Shown: one piece after another, positions 1 to 5,407 of the stretch
Layout of the letters: the number at the start of each line of letters is the position of its first letter
Numbering within the stretch: position 1 is the stretch's first letter
Program-made: the position numbers and the translations under genes
Source of the DNA: an uncultured Eubacteriales bacterium
GTDB lineage: Bacteria; Bacillota; Clostridia; Christensenellales; CAG-917
Assembly: GCA_900551145.1 (NCBI GenBank)
Contig: URUQ01000091.1
Coordinates: forward strand, 1 to 5,407
Reading direction: 5' to 3'
Length of the DNA: 5,407 nt
Notes under the pieces: generated by a model
Seen by the model: the letters and a program-made list of their open reading frames with translations, nothing else
Told to the model about the DNA's origin: nothing
Database searches by the model: none

Positions 1-36
1 GTCGAATACGCTCTTTTATCGTGTTTTTTATATGAC
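1..36. other. Short non-coding tail downstream of murA
   Basis: These 36 bases follow the murA TAA stop in the direction of transcription. Read on the minus strand they are A-rich and contain an AAAGAG purine run that could be the Shine-Dalgarno sequence of another gene to the left, but no ATG, GTG or TTG follows it inside the window. No hairpin followed by a T-run is visible, so there is no sign that the operon terminates here. Confidence 0.5.
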
Positions 37-1308
37 TTATCCCCCGTTTTTGCGACTAACACTACCGCCGAGAGCGCAAAACACGTCCTCGATACGCTCG
101 TATCCGCGGTCAACGTACCTAGTACCGAACACCCTTGTATTTCCTTTCACTTTCAGCCCCGCAATTATAAGCCCCGCTCCCCCGCGCAAGTCTTTTGCAA
201 TCAAAGTTCTCGGCGCGCCGCAGTGCAAATCGGCAAGTTTGGGATTGCCGTCGATTATCGCTTTGCCGGCATCGATGTAAATATCCGCACCCATTTTTAT
301 GAGTTCTTCGGCATGGGCAAAGCGGTTTTCAAACACTGTTTCGCAAATCTCGCTCACGCCGTCCGCAAAACACGAGAGCGCAAGAATTTGCGGTTGCATA
401 TCCGTGGGAAAAAGCGGATAAGGCGCGGTGGATATTCTGACGGGGTGCACTCTGCCCGTAGAAGTTATACGCATAGAGTTTTCGTCGCTTACGATTTTGC
501 AATCTTTGGAGCGCAAAGCGTCGCAAACCGTGCCGAGCAATCTCTCGTTTGCGCCGTCAATTCTTACGTCCCCTCCGCAAAGTGCGACGGCGCAAAGCAC
601 CGTACCCGCAACTATTCTATCGAATACGGGAGTTATATTGCAGCCTCCGAGCTTGTCCACACCCTCTACTCGTATAACGGGCGTACCTTCTCCGCTTACG
701 CGCGCTCCCATTGCGCGCAAACCGCGTGCAAGAGATATTATTTCGGGTTCGCGAGCGCAATTTATAAGCGTGGTTGTTCCTTTGGCAAGAGTGGAGCACA
801 TAAGCAAATTTTCCGTTGCGCCCACGCTAGGATATTTCAATAGTATATCCGCGCCGTGCAAACTGTCGGCAAAGCAGTGCAAGCCTTGATCGGTATATTC
901 CACCGTTGCACCCATTTTTCTCAGTCCGTCCACGTGGATATCGAGAGGTCGACTGCCTATCTTACAACCGCCCGGGAACGGAATGTCTGCCTCGCCCAAA
1001 GACGCCAAAAGTGCGCCGAGCATAAACATCGACGAGCGCATATCTTTGCAAAGCATTTCTCTTGCGCGTGCGCGAACGGCTTTGCCAAGTACGCTTATTC
1101 GCCTACCCTCGCGCTCCACGTGCGCACCCAAATCGCAAAGCAAATCGCACATTACGTCAACGTCGCTTATGCAAGGACAATCGTCTATCGTCACCGTCTC
1201 TTCACTTAAAATGCCCATTGCAAGTAACGGCAGAACGGCGTTCTTCGCGCCGTGTACACTCGTGCGTCCGAATAGACTTTTCCCGCCGATAATCTCAAAA
1301 TATTCCAT
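37..1308 (-). CDS. murA: UDP-N-acetylglucosamine 1-carboxyvinyltransferase (MurA)
   Basis: MurA transfers enolpyruvate from phosphoenolpyruvate to UDP-GlcNAc in the cytoplasm, the first committed step of peptidoglycan synthesis. The 423-residue product has the full family length (E. coli 419). It keeps K22-N23 in GAKNAVLP, the catalytic cysteine C115 and R120 in GGCKIGSRP, the active-site aspartate D303 in PTDMQPQ (E. coli D305), R375 in DLRGG and R401 in VDRGYERIED (E. coli R371 and R397). Cys rather than Asp at 115 is the form that fosfomycin alkylates in known enzymes. I chose the ATG at 1308 because AGGG lies 5 nt upstream and the resulting MEYFEIIGG matches MurA N-termini. A GTG at 1314 would add two residues and give a GTGA overlap with the ftsW stop. 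The protein has 18 cysteines, which is high for the family. It follows ftsW directly, where murG often sits. Confidence 0.97.
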   Translation of the reverse strand: MEYFEIIGGKSLFGRTSVHGAKNAVLPLLAMGILSEETVTIDDCPCISDVDVMCDLLCDLGAHVEREGRRISVLGKAVRARAREMLCKDMRSSMFMLGALLASLGEADIPFPGGCKIGSRPLDIHVDGLRKMGATVEYTDQGLHCFADSLHGADILLKYPSVGATENLLMCSTLAKGTTTLINCAREPEIISLARGLRAMGARVSGEGTPVIRVEGVDKLGGCNITPVFDRIVAGTVLCAVALCGGDVRIDGANERLLGTVCDALRSKDCKIVSDENSMRITSTGRVHPVRISTAPYPLFPTDMQPQILALSCFADGVSEICETVFENRFAHAEELIKMGADIYIDAGKAIIDGNPKLADLHCGAPRTLIAKDLRGGAGLIIAGLKVKGNTRVFGTRYVDRGYERIEDVFCALGGSVSRKNGG

Positions 1309-1310
1309 AC

Positions 1311-2657
1311 TCACCCTACGTCTTTTCTTTTTGATTTTTGTGCGATTTTGAAGGTGTCCGTACGCAAATACGGTGCTTTACATCTTGCAATCGAAAGCAA
1401 TACGCCTGTCGCCGAGAGGTACGCAACGAGCGAACTTCCGCCCGCACTCATAAACGGCAAAGGCAAGCCTGTCGGCGGAACGGCACCGCAAACAACCGCA
1501 ACGTTGAGCAAAGATTGTATGCCCGTGACCGCGGTTATGCCGAGTGCCAAATAGCATGAAAACCTATCGCTCGCTTGCCTTGCGATGCGTATACCTCTAA
1601 CGCAAAACGCCACGAACAATCCGACGATTGCGACTACGCCGAACAACCCCGTTTCCTCACCTATCACCGACAAAATAAAGTCGCTTTCCGAAAAAGGCAA
1701 AAACAAATACTTTTGTCGAGATTGGAACAGCCCCACTCCGAACAATCCACCGCTTCCGAGCGCATAGTAAGATTGAATGAGTTGATAGCCTTCTTCGAGA
1801 GGAGAATTCCACGGATTGAGGAAAGCCGCAAGGCGTTGAAGTCGGTACGGCTCTATCAATACGAGCGCAACCGCTCCGACTACTGCGGGTATTGCCAAAA
1901 GCAATAAATGCAGAGGTTTTGCACCGCTTGCAAAGAGCATAAGAAAAAGCGTGCCCGCAACGCATATAGTTATTGACATGTTGGGTTCGAGCATCAAAAG
2001 CACGCACACCGCACCGCCGATTGCGAGGACGGCAAGCACGTTGCGAAATTTGCGCATATCCGACTTGCTCGCAAAGGACGCTATCGCCATAACCATAAAA
2101 AATTTGGCGTATTCGGACGGTTGAACGGTGAAAAATCCGAGGTTGAGCCAACGCTTTGCTCCGTAACTTTCAACGCCTATAACGGGTAAAAACACCATAC
2201 CCAAAAGCACAAGTCCGATTATATAAAAAACCGGTGCGAACTTTTGAAGTTTCGAGGCGTCCGAAAACGTAATAAGCGTCATTGCGAATACGCCGATTAC
2301 GAGCGCGACCGCTTGCGTTTTGACGTAATGATAGGAGTCTCCAAATTGGAGATTTGCCCCGTACGACGACGCCGAATAGATAAACAAAAGTCCGAGCAAC
2401 GACAGCGTAAGCGCGATTGCCAAAAGCGGATAATCGATTTTGCCGTAGCCGAGCAATCCTTTTCCGCTCTCACCCGCACCCGCATAAGCGTACGCGCTCG
2501 ATTGCGCGCGCTCGATTGCGCCAAGGCGCGCACGCGAAAGCGTGCCTGCACCTGCGCCCGCATAATGCTCGAGCGCGTAAGCGCGATTATCGACCGCTAT
2601 GCCGTTCCCCACGAGTTCGCCGCTTTGATTGAATTTTCCGAAAGAGCGTTTTTTCAT
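1311..2657 (-). CDS. ftsW: SEDS-family peptidoglycan glycosyltransferase (FtsW/SpoVE)
   Basis: This is a multi-pass membrane protein of the SEDS family, which polymerises lipid II together with a class B PBP during septation or, for SpoVE, spore-cortex synthesis. Visible family marks are the first membrane helix at about residues 77-97 ending YSAS, KRW at 168-170, QPSE at 179-182, LEPN at 223-226, the likely catalytic aspartate D326 in SESDF, IGEE at 332-335, and a full match to the FtsW/RodA/SpoVE signature at 385-409 (N-x5-G ... PPTGLPLPFMSAGGSS). The canonical protein seems to begin near residue 73 (KIDYPLL). The first ~70 residues are an unusual Ala/Gly/Tyr/Arg-rich cytoplasmic extension, making 448 residues against about 370-410 usual. 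The ATG at 2657 forms an ATGA overlap with the murD stop and has no good Shine-Dalgarno sequence, which suggests translational coupling. Position after murD favours FtsW/SpoVE over RodA. The sequence does not separate FtsW from SpoVE. Confidence 0.95.
   Translation of the reverse strand: MKKRSFGKFNQSGELVGNGIAVDNRAYALEHYAGAGAGTLSRARLGAIERAQSSAYAYAGAGESGKGLLGYGKIDYPLLAIALTLSLLGLLFIYSASSYGANLQFGDSYHYVKTQAVALVIGVFAMTLITFSDASKLQKFAPVFYIIGLVLLGMVFLPVIGVESYGAKRWLNLGFFTVQPSEYAKFFMVMAIASFASKSDMRKFRNVLAVLAIGGAVCVLLMLEPNMSITICVAGTLFLMLFASGAKPLHLLLLAIPAVVGAVALVLIEPYRLQRLAAFLNPWNSPLEEGYQLIQSYYALGSGGLFGVGLFQSRQKYLFLPFSESDFILSVIGEETGLFGVVAIVGLFVAFCVRGIRIARQASDRFSCYLALGITAVTGIQSLLNVAVVCGAVPPTGLPLPFMSAGGSSLVAYLSATGVLLSIARCKAPYLRTDTFKIAQKSKRKDVG
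1314..1317 (-). promoter_or_regulatory. Probable ribosome binding site of murA
   Basis: On the minus strand AGGG is followed by TGAGT and then ATG at 1308, a spacing of 5 nt. This favours the ATG at 1308 over the in-frame GTG at 1314, which overlaps the AGGG itself. The site lies on the ftsW stop codon, so ribosomes ending ftsW could re-initiate on murA. Confidence 0.55.
2494..2521. repeat. Two perfect tandem copies of a 14-bp unit
   Basis: The unit GCGCTCGATTGCGC occurs at 2494-2507 and again at 2508-2521 with no mismatch. It lies in the region coding for the ftsW N-terminal extension (residues about 46-55). Fourteen is not a multiple of three, so the two copies are read in different frames on the coding strand (AIER, then AQSSA). 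Gain or loss of one copy by slippage would shift the frame. Confidence 0.9.
2530..2545. repeat. Small perfect inverted repeat inside ftsW
   Basis: GCACGC and GCGTGC form a perfect 6-bp stem around a 4-base loop (GAAA on the plus strand, UUUC in the mRNA). It lies about 110-130 nt into the ftsW coding sequence, beside the 14-bp tandem repeat. No T-run follows, so it is not a terminator. It may be only a by-product of the GC-rich low-complexity sequence. Confidence 0.5.
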
Positions 2658-3949
2658 CTCGAAAGTTTTTGCGCGATTGCGTCAAACACTCTTCCGCGCT
2701 CTTCAAAATTTTTGTATTTATCAAAACTCTTGCTTGCGGGTGAAAACAGCACGCTTTTTGCGCCTGCTTCCCCTGCTTTGGTCAACGCACATTCGAGAGC
2801 GTCCGTAATATTTTCTCTCACGGATACGTCAAAGCCGTGCGCTTTGCCTTTTTCAAAAATCAAGTCCGAGTTCTCTCCGCAAGCGACGAAACCTTTGACG
2901 TTTGACGGCATGTTTGCAAACAGTTCGTCAAAGTCCTCTTGCTCCTTTTGTCCACCGAGAATAAGCACGCAATCTTCCGTGCTTTCGCACGCGCACAAGC
3001 ACGCGGACACGTTGGTGGCTTTGCTGTCGTTATATACGTCTATACCGTGGATTTTGCGTGTAAACTGTCTGCGATATTTTGGTTTTGCAAAATCGGTGAT
3101 TGCGGATGCAATGCAAAATTCCGACACGCCTTTTTGCATACACACGGCAATGCTCGCAAGCACGTTTTGTATCTCTTTGCCTTTGAAATCGATGTCTTCG
3201 AGCGCGACGATAGGTCTGCCCTTATAGCACGCAAAACCCGACGAAAGGTATGCGCCGTCAGGCTCGATATGCTCGATTGAAAACGGCACTTTTTTTGCGT
3301 TTATTTGCGGAATTAAATCCCTTATATACTCGTCGTCGGCATTGTATACGGCAATATCTTGTTCGCTTTGCGAACGGAAAATATTTGCCTTGGCGTTTAT
3401 GTAATTTTGCATAGTTTTGTGCCTTGACAAATGATCGGGCGCGATATTGAGAAGCACCGCGATATCGGGTGCGAAATCGGGACTGTTTTCGAGTTGAAAA
3501 CTGCTTGCTTCGATAACCGCCGTTTCCGTTGCGTCGAGCTTGTCGGCAATGGAGCAGAACGGCACGCCTATATTGCCCACCGCGTGAGAATGCAGTCCCG
3601 CGCGTTTGAGTATATGGTCGATAAGCATAGTCGCAGTAGTCTTGCCGTTAGTGCCCGTAACTGCGATTTGCTCCGCGTCGCAAAGTTTGGAAGCAAGCGA
3701 AAGTTCGCTTATAACGAGCGTATTATCAAGGCGCGCGTCAAGCAAAAAATCCTTATTTGCTTCAATCCCGGGGCTCAATACGATTATATCCGCTCCGTCG
3801 AATACGCCCGTACTGTTGGTGGCGTGTTCCGCCTTTTGGTCGTCATCGTAAATTATGGCTTTTGCGCCCTTTTCTCTCACCAATTCGTATGCAGCCAAAC
3901 CGCTTATTCCCGCGCCGTATATCACGACGTTTTTGCCGACAAATCTCAT
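2654..3949 (-). CDS. murD: UDP-N-acetylmuramoyl-L-alanine--D-glutamate ligase (MurD)
   Basis: MurD is the cytoplasmic ATP-dependent ligase that adds D-glutamate to UDP-MurNAc-L-Ala. The 431-residue product has the normal length and three domains: an N-terminal Rossmann-type UDP-binding domain (GAGISG at 12-17, D35), a central ATPase domain (P-loop GTNGKTT at 99-105, EASSFQLE at 147-154, NIAPDHLSRH at 168-177, Y183 and the probable carbamylated lysine K187), and a C-terminal domain opening with NDSKATN at 307-313 and ending with SPASKSFD and NFEERG. Two usually invariant residues differ: the HNxxN motif reads KEIQN (258-262), and the His before the invariant Arg is Tyr (Y292-R293). A CLCAC...C cluster lies at 317-327. 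The ATG at 3949 is supported by an ATGA overlap with mraY and by GAGG 5 nt upstream. The frame stays open up to 4303 inside mraY, but that part is not MurD-like. Confidence 0.96.
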   Translation of the reverse strand: MRFVGKNVVIYGAGISGLAAYELVREKGAKAIIYDDDQKAEHATNSTGVFDGADIIVLSPGIEANKDFLLDARLDNTLVISELSLASKLCDAEQIAVTGTNGKTTATMLIDHILKRAGLHSHAVGNIGVPFCSIADKLDATETAVIEASSFQLENSPDFAPDIAVLLNIAPDHLSRHKTMQNYINAKANIFRSQSEQDIAVYNADDEYIRDLIPQINAKKVPFSIEHIEPDGAYLSSGFACYKGRPIVALEDIDFKGKEIQNVLASIAVCMQKGVSEFCIASAITDFAKPKYRRQFTRKIHGIDVYNDSKATNVSACLCACESTEDCVLILGGQKEQEDFDELFANMPSNVKGFVACGENSDLIFEKGKAHGFDVSVRENITDALECALTKAGEAGAKSVLFSPASKSFDKYKNFEERGRVFDAIAQKLSR

Positions 3950-4947
3950 ATCGTCCTCGCAAATATCAAAGTCAGAGCGCCCCCTATCATACTCACGACG
4001 AAATATATCGTAACGATTTTTGACTCGTGCAATCCTTTCATTTCGAGATGATGATGAAAAGGCGACATAAGAAAAATGCGTTTTTTCGTGAGCTTGAAAG
4101 AAATCACCTGCAATATAACTGATATGCTGGACCAAACGTACATTATGCCTGACGTGACGATTAAAAGCGGATTTTTGATAAATACCGCAACGCTCGCGCA
4201 TGCGCTCCCGAGCGCAAGCGAGCCAGTGTCCCCCATCATAATCTTTGCCGGAAAGCCGTTGAATACGAGATATCCGAGCACTCCGCCGAGCATAGACACG
4301 CAAAATACTCCGAGAGACAAAAGTTGCTTTGCGTACTCCGTATCGCCTATCGATACCGCATCGTTATATTCAAAGAATATAAGCATTGCAAACCACAAAA
4401 AATACGCCACAGACGTATACCCCGCAAGTCCGTCCAGCCCGTCCGTCAGATTGACGGAATTGGTGGTTGCGATATACACGAGCATAACGAATGGAATTAT
4501 GCCCCACTTCATATCGAGCATATAGTCGGTGAAAGGCAAACTTATTGCACTGCCTATATGCGACGAGGCGTACACGAAATAGCCCGCCGCAAGACCTAGC
4601 CCCACTTGTCCGATTATCTTTTGGTATGGCTTCAAACCGAGGTTGCGCGAATAGCGGATTTTGATAAAATCGTCCAAAAATCCGAGTATGCAAAAGCCGA
4701 CGGTTATCACCGAAGCCACGATTGAAAACCACTGAAATTCCACCAGCGAAAACGCCAGCGCCGGTATAAGAAAAATAAATCCGCCCATCGTCGGCGTTCC
4801 GCTCTTGGCGGCGTGCTGTTTGACGTAGCCCAAAACCGTTTGCTTTGCTTTGAGTTTGCCCATAATCTTGATTATCAAAGGCGCAATCAACACGGCAAAC
4901 GCCACCGAGCATATAAAGTATGTGAGAAGTTTGTTTAGCGCGCTCAT
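3946..4947 (-). CDS. mraY: Phospho-N-acetylmuramoyl-pentapeptide-transferase (MraY)
   Basis: MraY is an integral membrane enzyme that transfers phospho-MurNAc-pentapeptide from UDP to undecaprenyl phosphate, making lipid I on the cytoplasmic face. The 333-residue product has the usual length and about ten hydrophobic segments. Diagnostic motifs are GTPTMGG at 50-56, the DDFIKI aspartates D92-D93, GLKPYQK at 104-110, NLTDGLDGLAG at 166-176, MGDTGSL with D240, and the PFHHHLE histidines at 298-300. The V-E-x-L-S-V-I segment found in many MraY proteins reads VWSSISVI (271-278), so the usual glutamate is replaced. The ATG at 4947 directly follows the murE TAG with no spacer, with GAGG 12 nt upstream, which is a rather long spacing. 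The TGA stop overlaps the murD start. In many bacteria murF lies between murE and mraY; here it does not. Confidence 0.97.
   Translation of the reverse strand: MSALNKLLTYFICSVAFAVLIAPLIIKIMGKLKAKQTVLGYVKQHAAKSGTPTMGGFIFLIPALAFSLVEFQWFSIVASVITVGFCILGFLDDFIKIRYSRNLGLKPYQKIIGQVGLGLAAGYFVYASSHIGSAISLPFTDYMLDMKWGIIPFVMLVYIATTNSVNLTDGLDGLAGYTSVAYFLWFAMLIFFEYNDAVSIGDTEYAKQLLSLGVFCVSMLGGVLGYLVFNGFPAKIMMGDTGSLALGSACASVAVFIKNPLLIVTSGIMYVWSSISVILQVISFKLTKKRIFLMSPFHHHLEMKGLHESKIVTIYFVVSMIGGALTLIFARTI
3955..3958 (-). promoter_or_regulatory. Ribosome binding site of murD
   Basis: GAGG on the minus strand lies 5 nt before the ATG at 3949 and inside the last codons of mraY. It fixes the murD start and rules out the longer open frame that reaches back to 4303. 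Confidence 0.7.
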
Positions 4948-5361
4948 CTATCTTGCGTACCTCGCAACCACGTCAAAATCGTTGTAAGGTATCTTTCTGC
5001 CCTTTACTTCGAGATAACTTTCGTTGCCTTTGCCCGCTATTACGAGCGTATCGCCCTCTTCCATTTCCGCAATCGCAAAGCGCACGGCTTCCGTCCTGTC
5101 GACGATACATTTCACGTCTTTGACGGACACGCCCCACTCTATTTGTTTTATTATATCGAGCGGGTCTTCGCCTCTCGGATTGTCGCTGGTAAGCACTATA
5201 TAATCACTGTATTCGGACGCGATTTTGCCCATTTGAGCGCGCTTTGATTTGTCCCTTTCTCCACCGCATCCGAACACCGTGATTAGCCTCGATTTTGTGA
5301 TGGTTCGCGCCGTGGAAAGCAAGTTTTTCATACCGTCGGGCGTGTGGGCGTAGTCTATGAT
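4948..5361 (-). CDS. murE: UDP-N-acetylmuramoyl-tripeptide synthetase (MurE), C-terminal part, truncated by contig end
   Basis: MurE adds the third residue of the stem peptide, here probably meso-diaminopimelate, to UDP-MurNAc-L-Ala-D-Glu in the cytoplasm. Only the last 137 residues are present, out of roughly 480-500 in the family. The fragment begins within the (I/V)DYAHTPDG motif that opens the C-terminal domain, then shows VFGCGGERDKSKR, the DNPR motif (in TSDNPRGEDP) that marks the diaminopimelate-adding type, and AGKGNESY. Family members normally have GKGHE at that last place, so His is replaced by Asn; the Gly and Glu that contact diaminopimelate in E. coli MurE (G464, E468) remain. 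The TAG stop is immediately followed by the mraY ATG. The open frame extends to an ATG at 5376, but those first five codons (M-Y-K-R-Q) are sequencing adapter, so no native start is in the window. Confidence 0.95.
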   Translation of the reverse strand: MIDYAHTPDGMKNLLSTARTITKSRLITVFGCGGERDKSKRAQMGKIASEYSDYIVLTSDNPRGEDPLDIIKQIEWGVSVKDVKCIVDRTEAVRFAIAEMEEGDTLVIAGKGNESYLEVKGRKIPYNDFDVVARYAR

Positions 5362-5394
5362 CTGTCTCTTATACACATCTGACGCTGCCGACGA
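5362..5394. other. Illumina Nextera read-1 adapter with Tn5 mosaic end (artefact)
   Basis: Bases 5362-5380 are exactly the Tn5 mosaic end CTGTCTCTTATACACATCT, and 5381-5394 are GACGCTGCCGACGA. Together they are the reverse complement of the Nextera read-1 transposase adapter. It translates as CLLYTSDAADE on the plus strand and ends in VYKRQ on the minus strand, peptides that recur as contamination in metagenome proteins. This is a library artefact and not a mobile element of the organism. Confidence 0.98.
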
Positions 5395-5407
5395 ATTAGA
5401 CGGTGTA
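5395..5407. other. Nextera i5 index and start of P5 sequence (artefact)
   Basis: In Nextera libraries the read-1 adapter is followed, in this orientation, by the reverse-complemented 8-base i5 index and then by GTGTAGATCT of P5. Here ATTAGACG (5395-5402) is followed by GTGTA (5403-5407), as expected. The index read forward is CGTCTAAT, which I recall as Nextera XT S510; that name is from memory. Confidence 0.92.

Noticed and set aside
211..220. Perfect 10-bp palindrome CGGCGCGCCG
   Set aside because: It is inside the murA coding sequence, has no spacer or partner, and is explained by Arg/Ala/Gly codons. There is no sign of an operator.
223..843. Plus-strand open frame of 206 codons opposite murA
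   Set aside because: It lies wholly inside murA, has no motif or Shine-Dalgarno support, and its composition is that expected from the antisense of murA codons.
2530..2545. Hairpin as a transcription terminator between murD and ftsW
   Set aside because: The stem is only 6 bp, lies within ftsW rather than between genes, and no T-run follows on either strand.
2244..3227. Long plus-strand open frame of 327 codons antisense to ftsW and murD
   Set aside because: It is rich in Arg, Ala and Cys with no recognisable domain, and spans the junction of two well-conserved genes on the other strand. It is a shadow of their codon use.
3950..4303. N-terminal extension of murD (open frame reaches 4303)
   Set aside because: The extra residues are basic and unlike MurD, they lie entirely inside mraY, and the ATG at 3949 has both a good GAGG and an ATGA overlap. 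No fusion is indicated.
5362..5380. Tn5 mosaic end as evidence of a natural transposon
   Set aside because: It is the hyperactive mosaic end used in tagmentation kits and is followed by synthetic adapter, index and P5 bases. No transposase or natural IS50 sequence is present.

Overview
The window is one continuous run of peptidoglycan-synthesis genes from a division and cell wall (dcw) cluster. All genes lie on the minus strand, so transcription runs from high to low coordinates: murE (only the C-terminal end present), mraY, murD, ftsW/spoVE, murA. There is essentially no intergenic DNA. The murE stop abuts the mraY start with no gap. mraY/murD and murD/ftsW overlap by the 4-nt ATGA arrangement. 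ftsW/murA meet in the same way or within a few bases. The pathway logic is complete in outline. MurA makes the first committed UDP-sugar intermediate, MurD and MurE add D-Glu and the third residue in the cytoplasm, MraY moves the pentapeptide precursor onto undecaprenyl phosphate to give lipid I, and FtsW polymerises lipid II at the septum or spore cortex.

The organism looks like an anaerobic, Clostridia-like member of the Bacillota. This is an inference from gene order (mraY-murD-ftsW/spoVE with murA nearby), from a meso-diaminopimelate-type DNPR motif in MurE, and from unusual cysteine richness in MurA and MurD. By eye the GC content is about one half. I cannot name a genus. murF is absent between murE and mraY, and murG is absent between ftsW and murA, where many relatives carry it.

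The right end is not biological. From 5362 to 5407 the sequence is an Illumina Nextera construct: the 19-bp Tn5 mosaic end, the rest of the read-1 adapter, an 8-base i5 index, then the first bases of the P5 flow-cell sequence. The true contig therefore ends at 5361, inside murE, and the apparent ATG start of the murE reading frame (M-Y-K-R-Q) is adapter.

Layout from the left: 1-36, non-coding tail after murA; 37-1308, murA; 1311-2657, ftsW, with an odd low-complexity N-terminal extension holding a 14-bp tandem repeat and a small hairpin; 2654-3949, murD, with changes at two normally invariant Mur-ligase positions and a cysteine cluster; 3946-4947, mraY; 4948-5361, murE 3' part; 5362-5407, adapter. 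I found no undescribed biological system. The observations most worth checking are the adapter artefact, the FtsW extension and the MurD substitutions.
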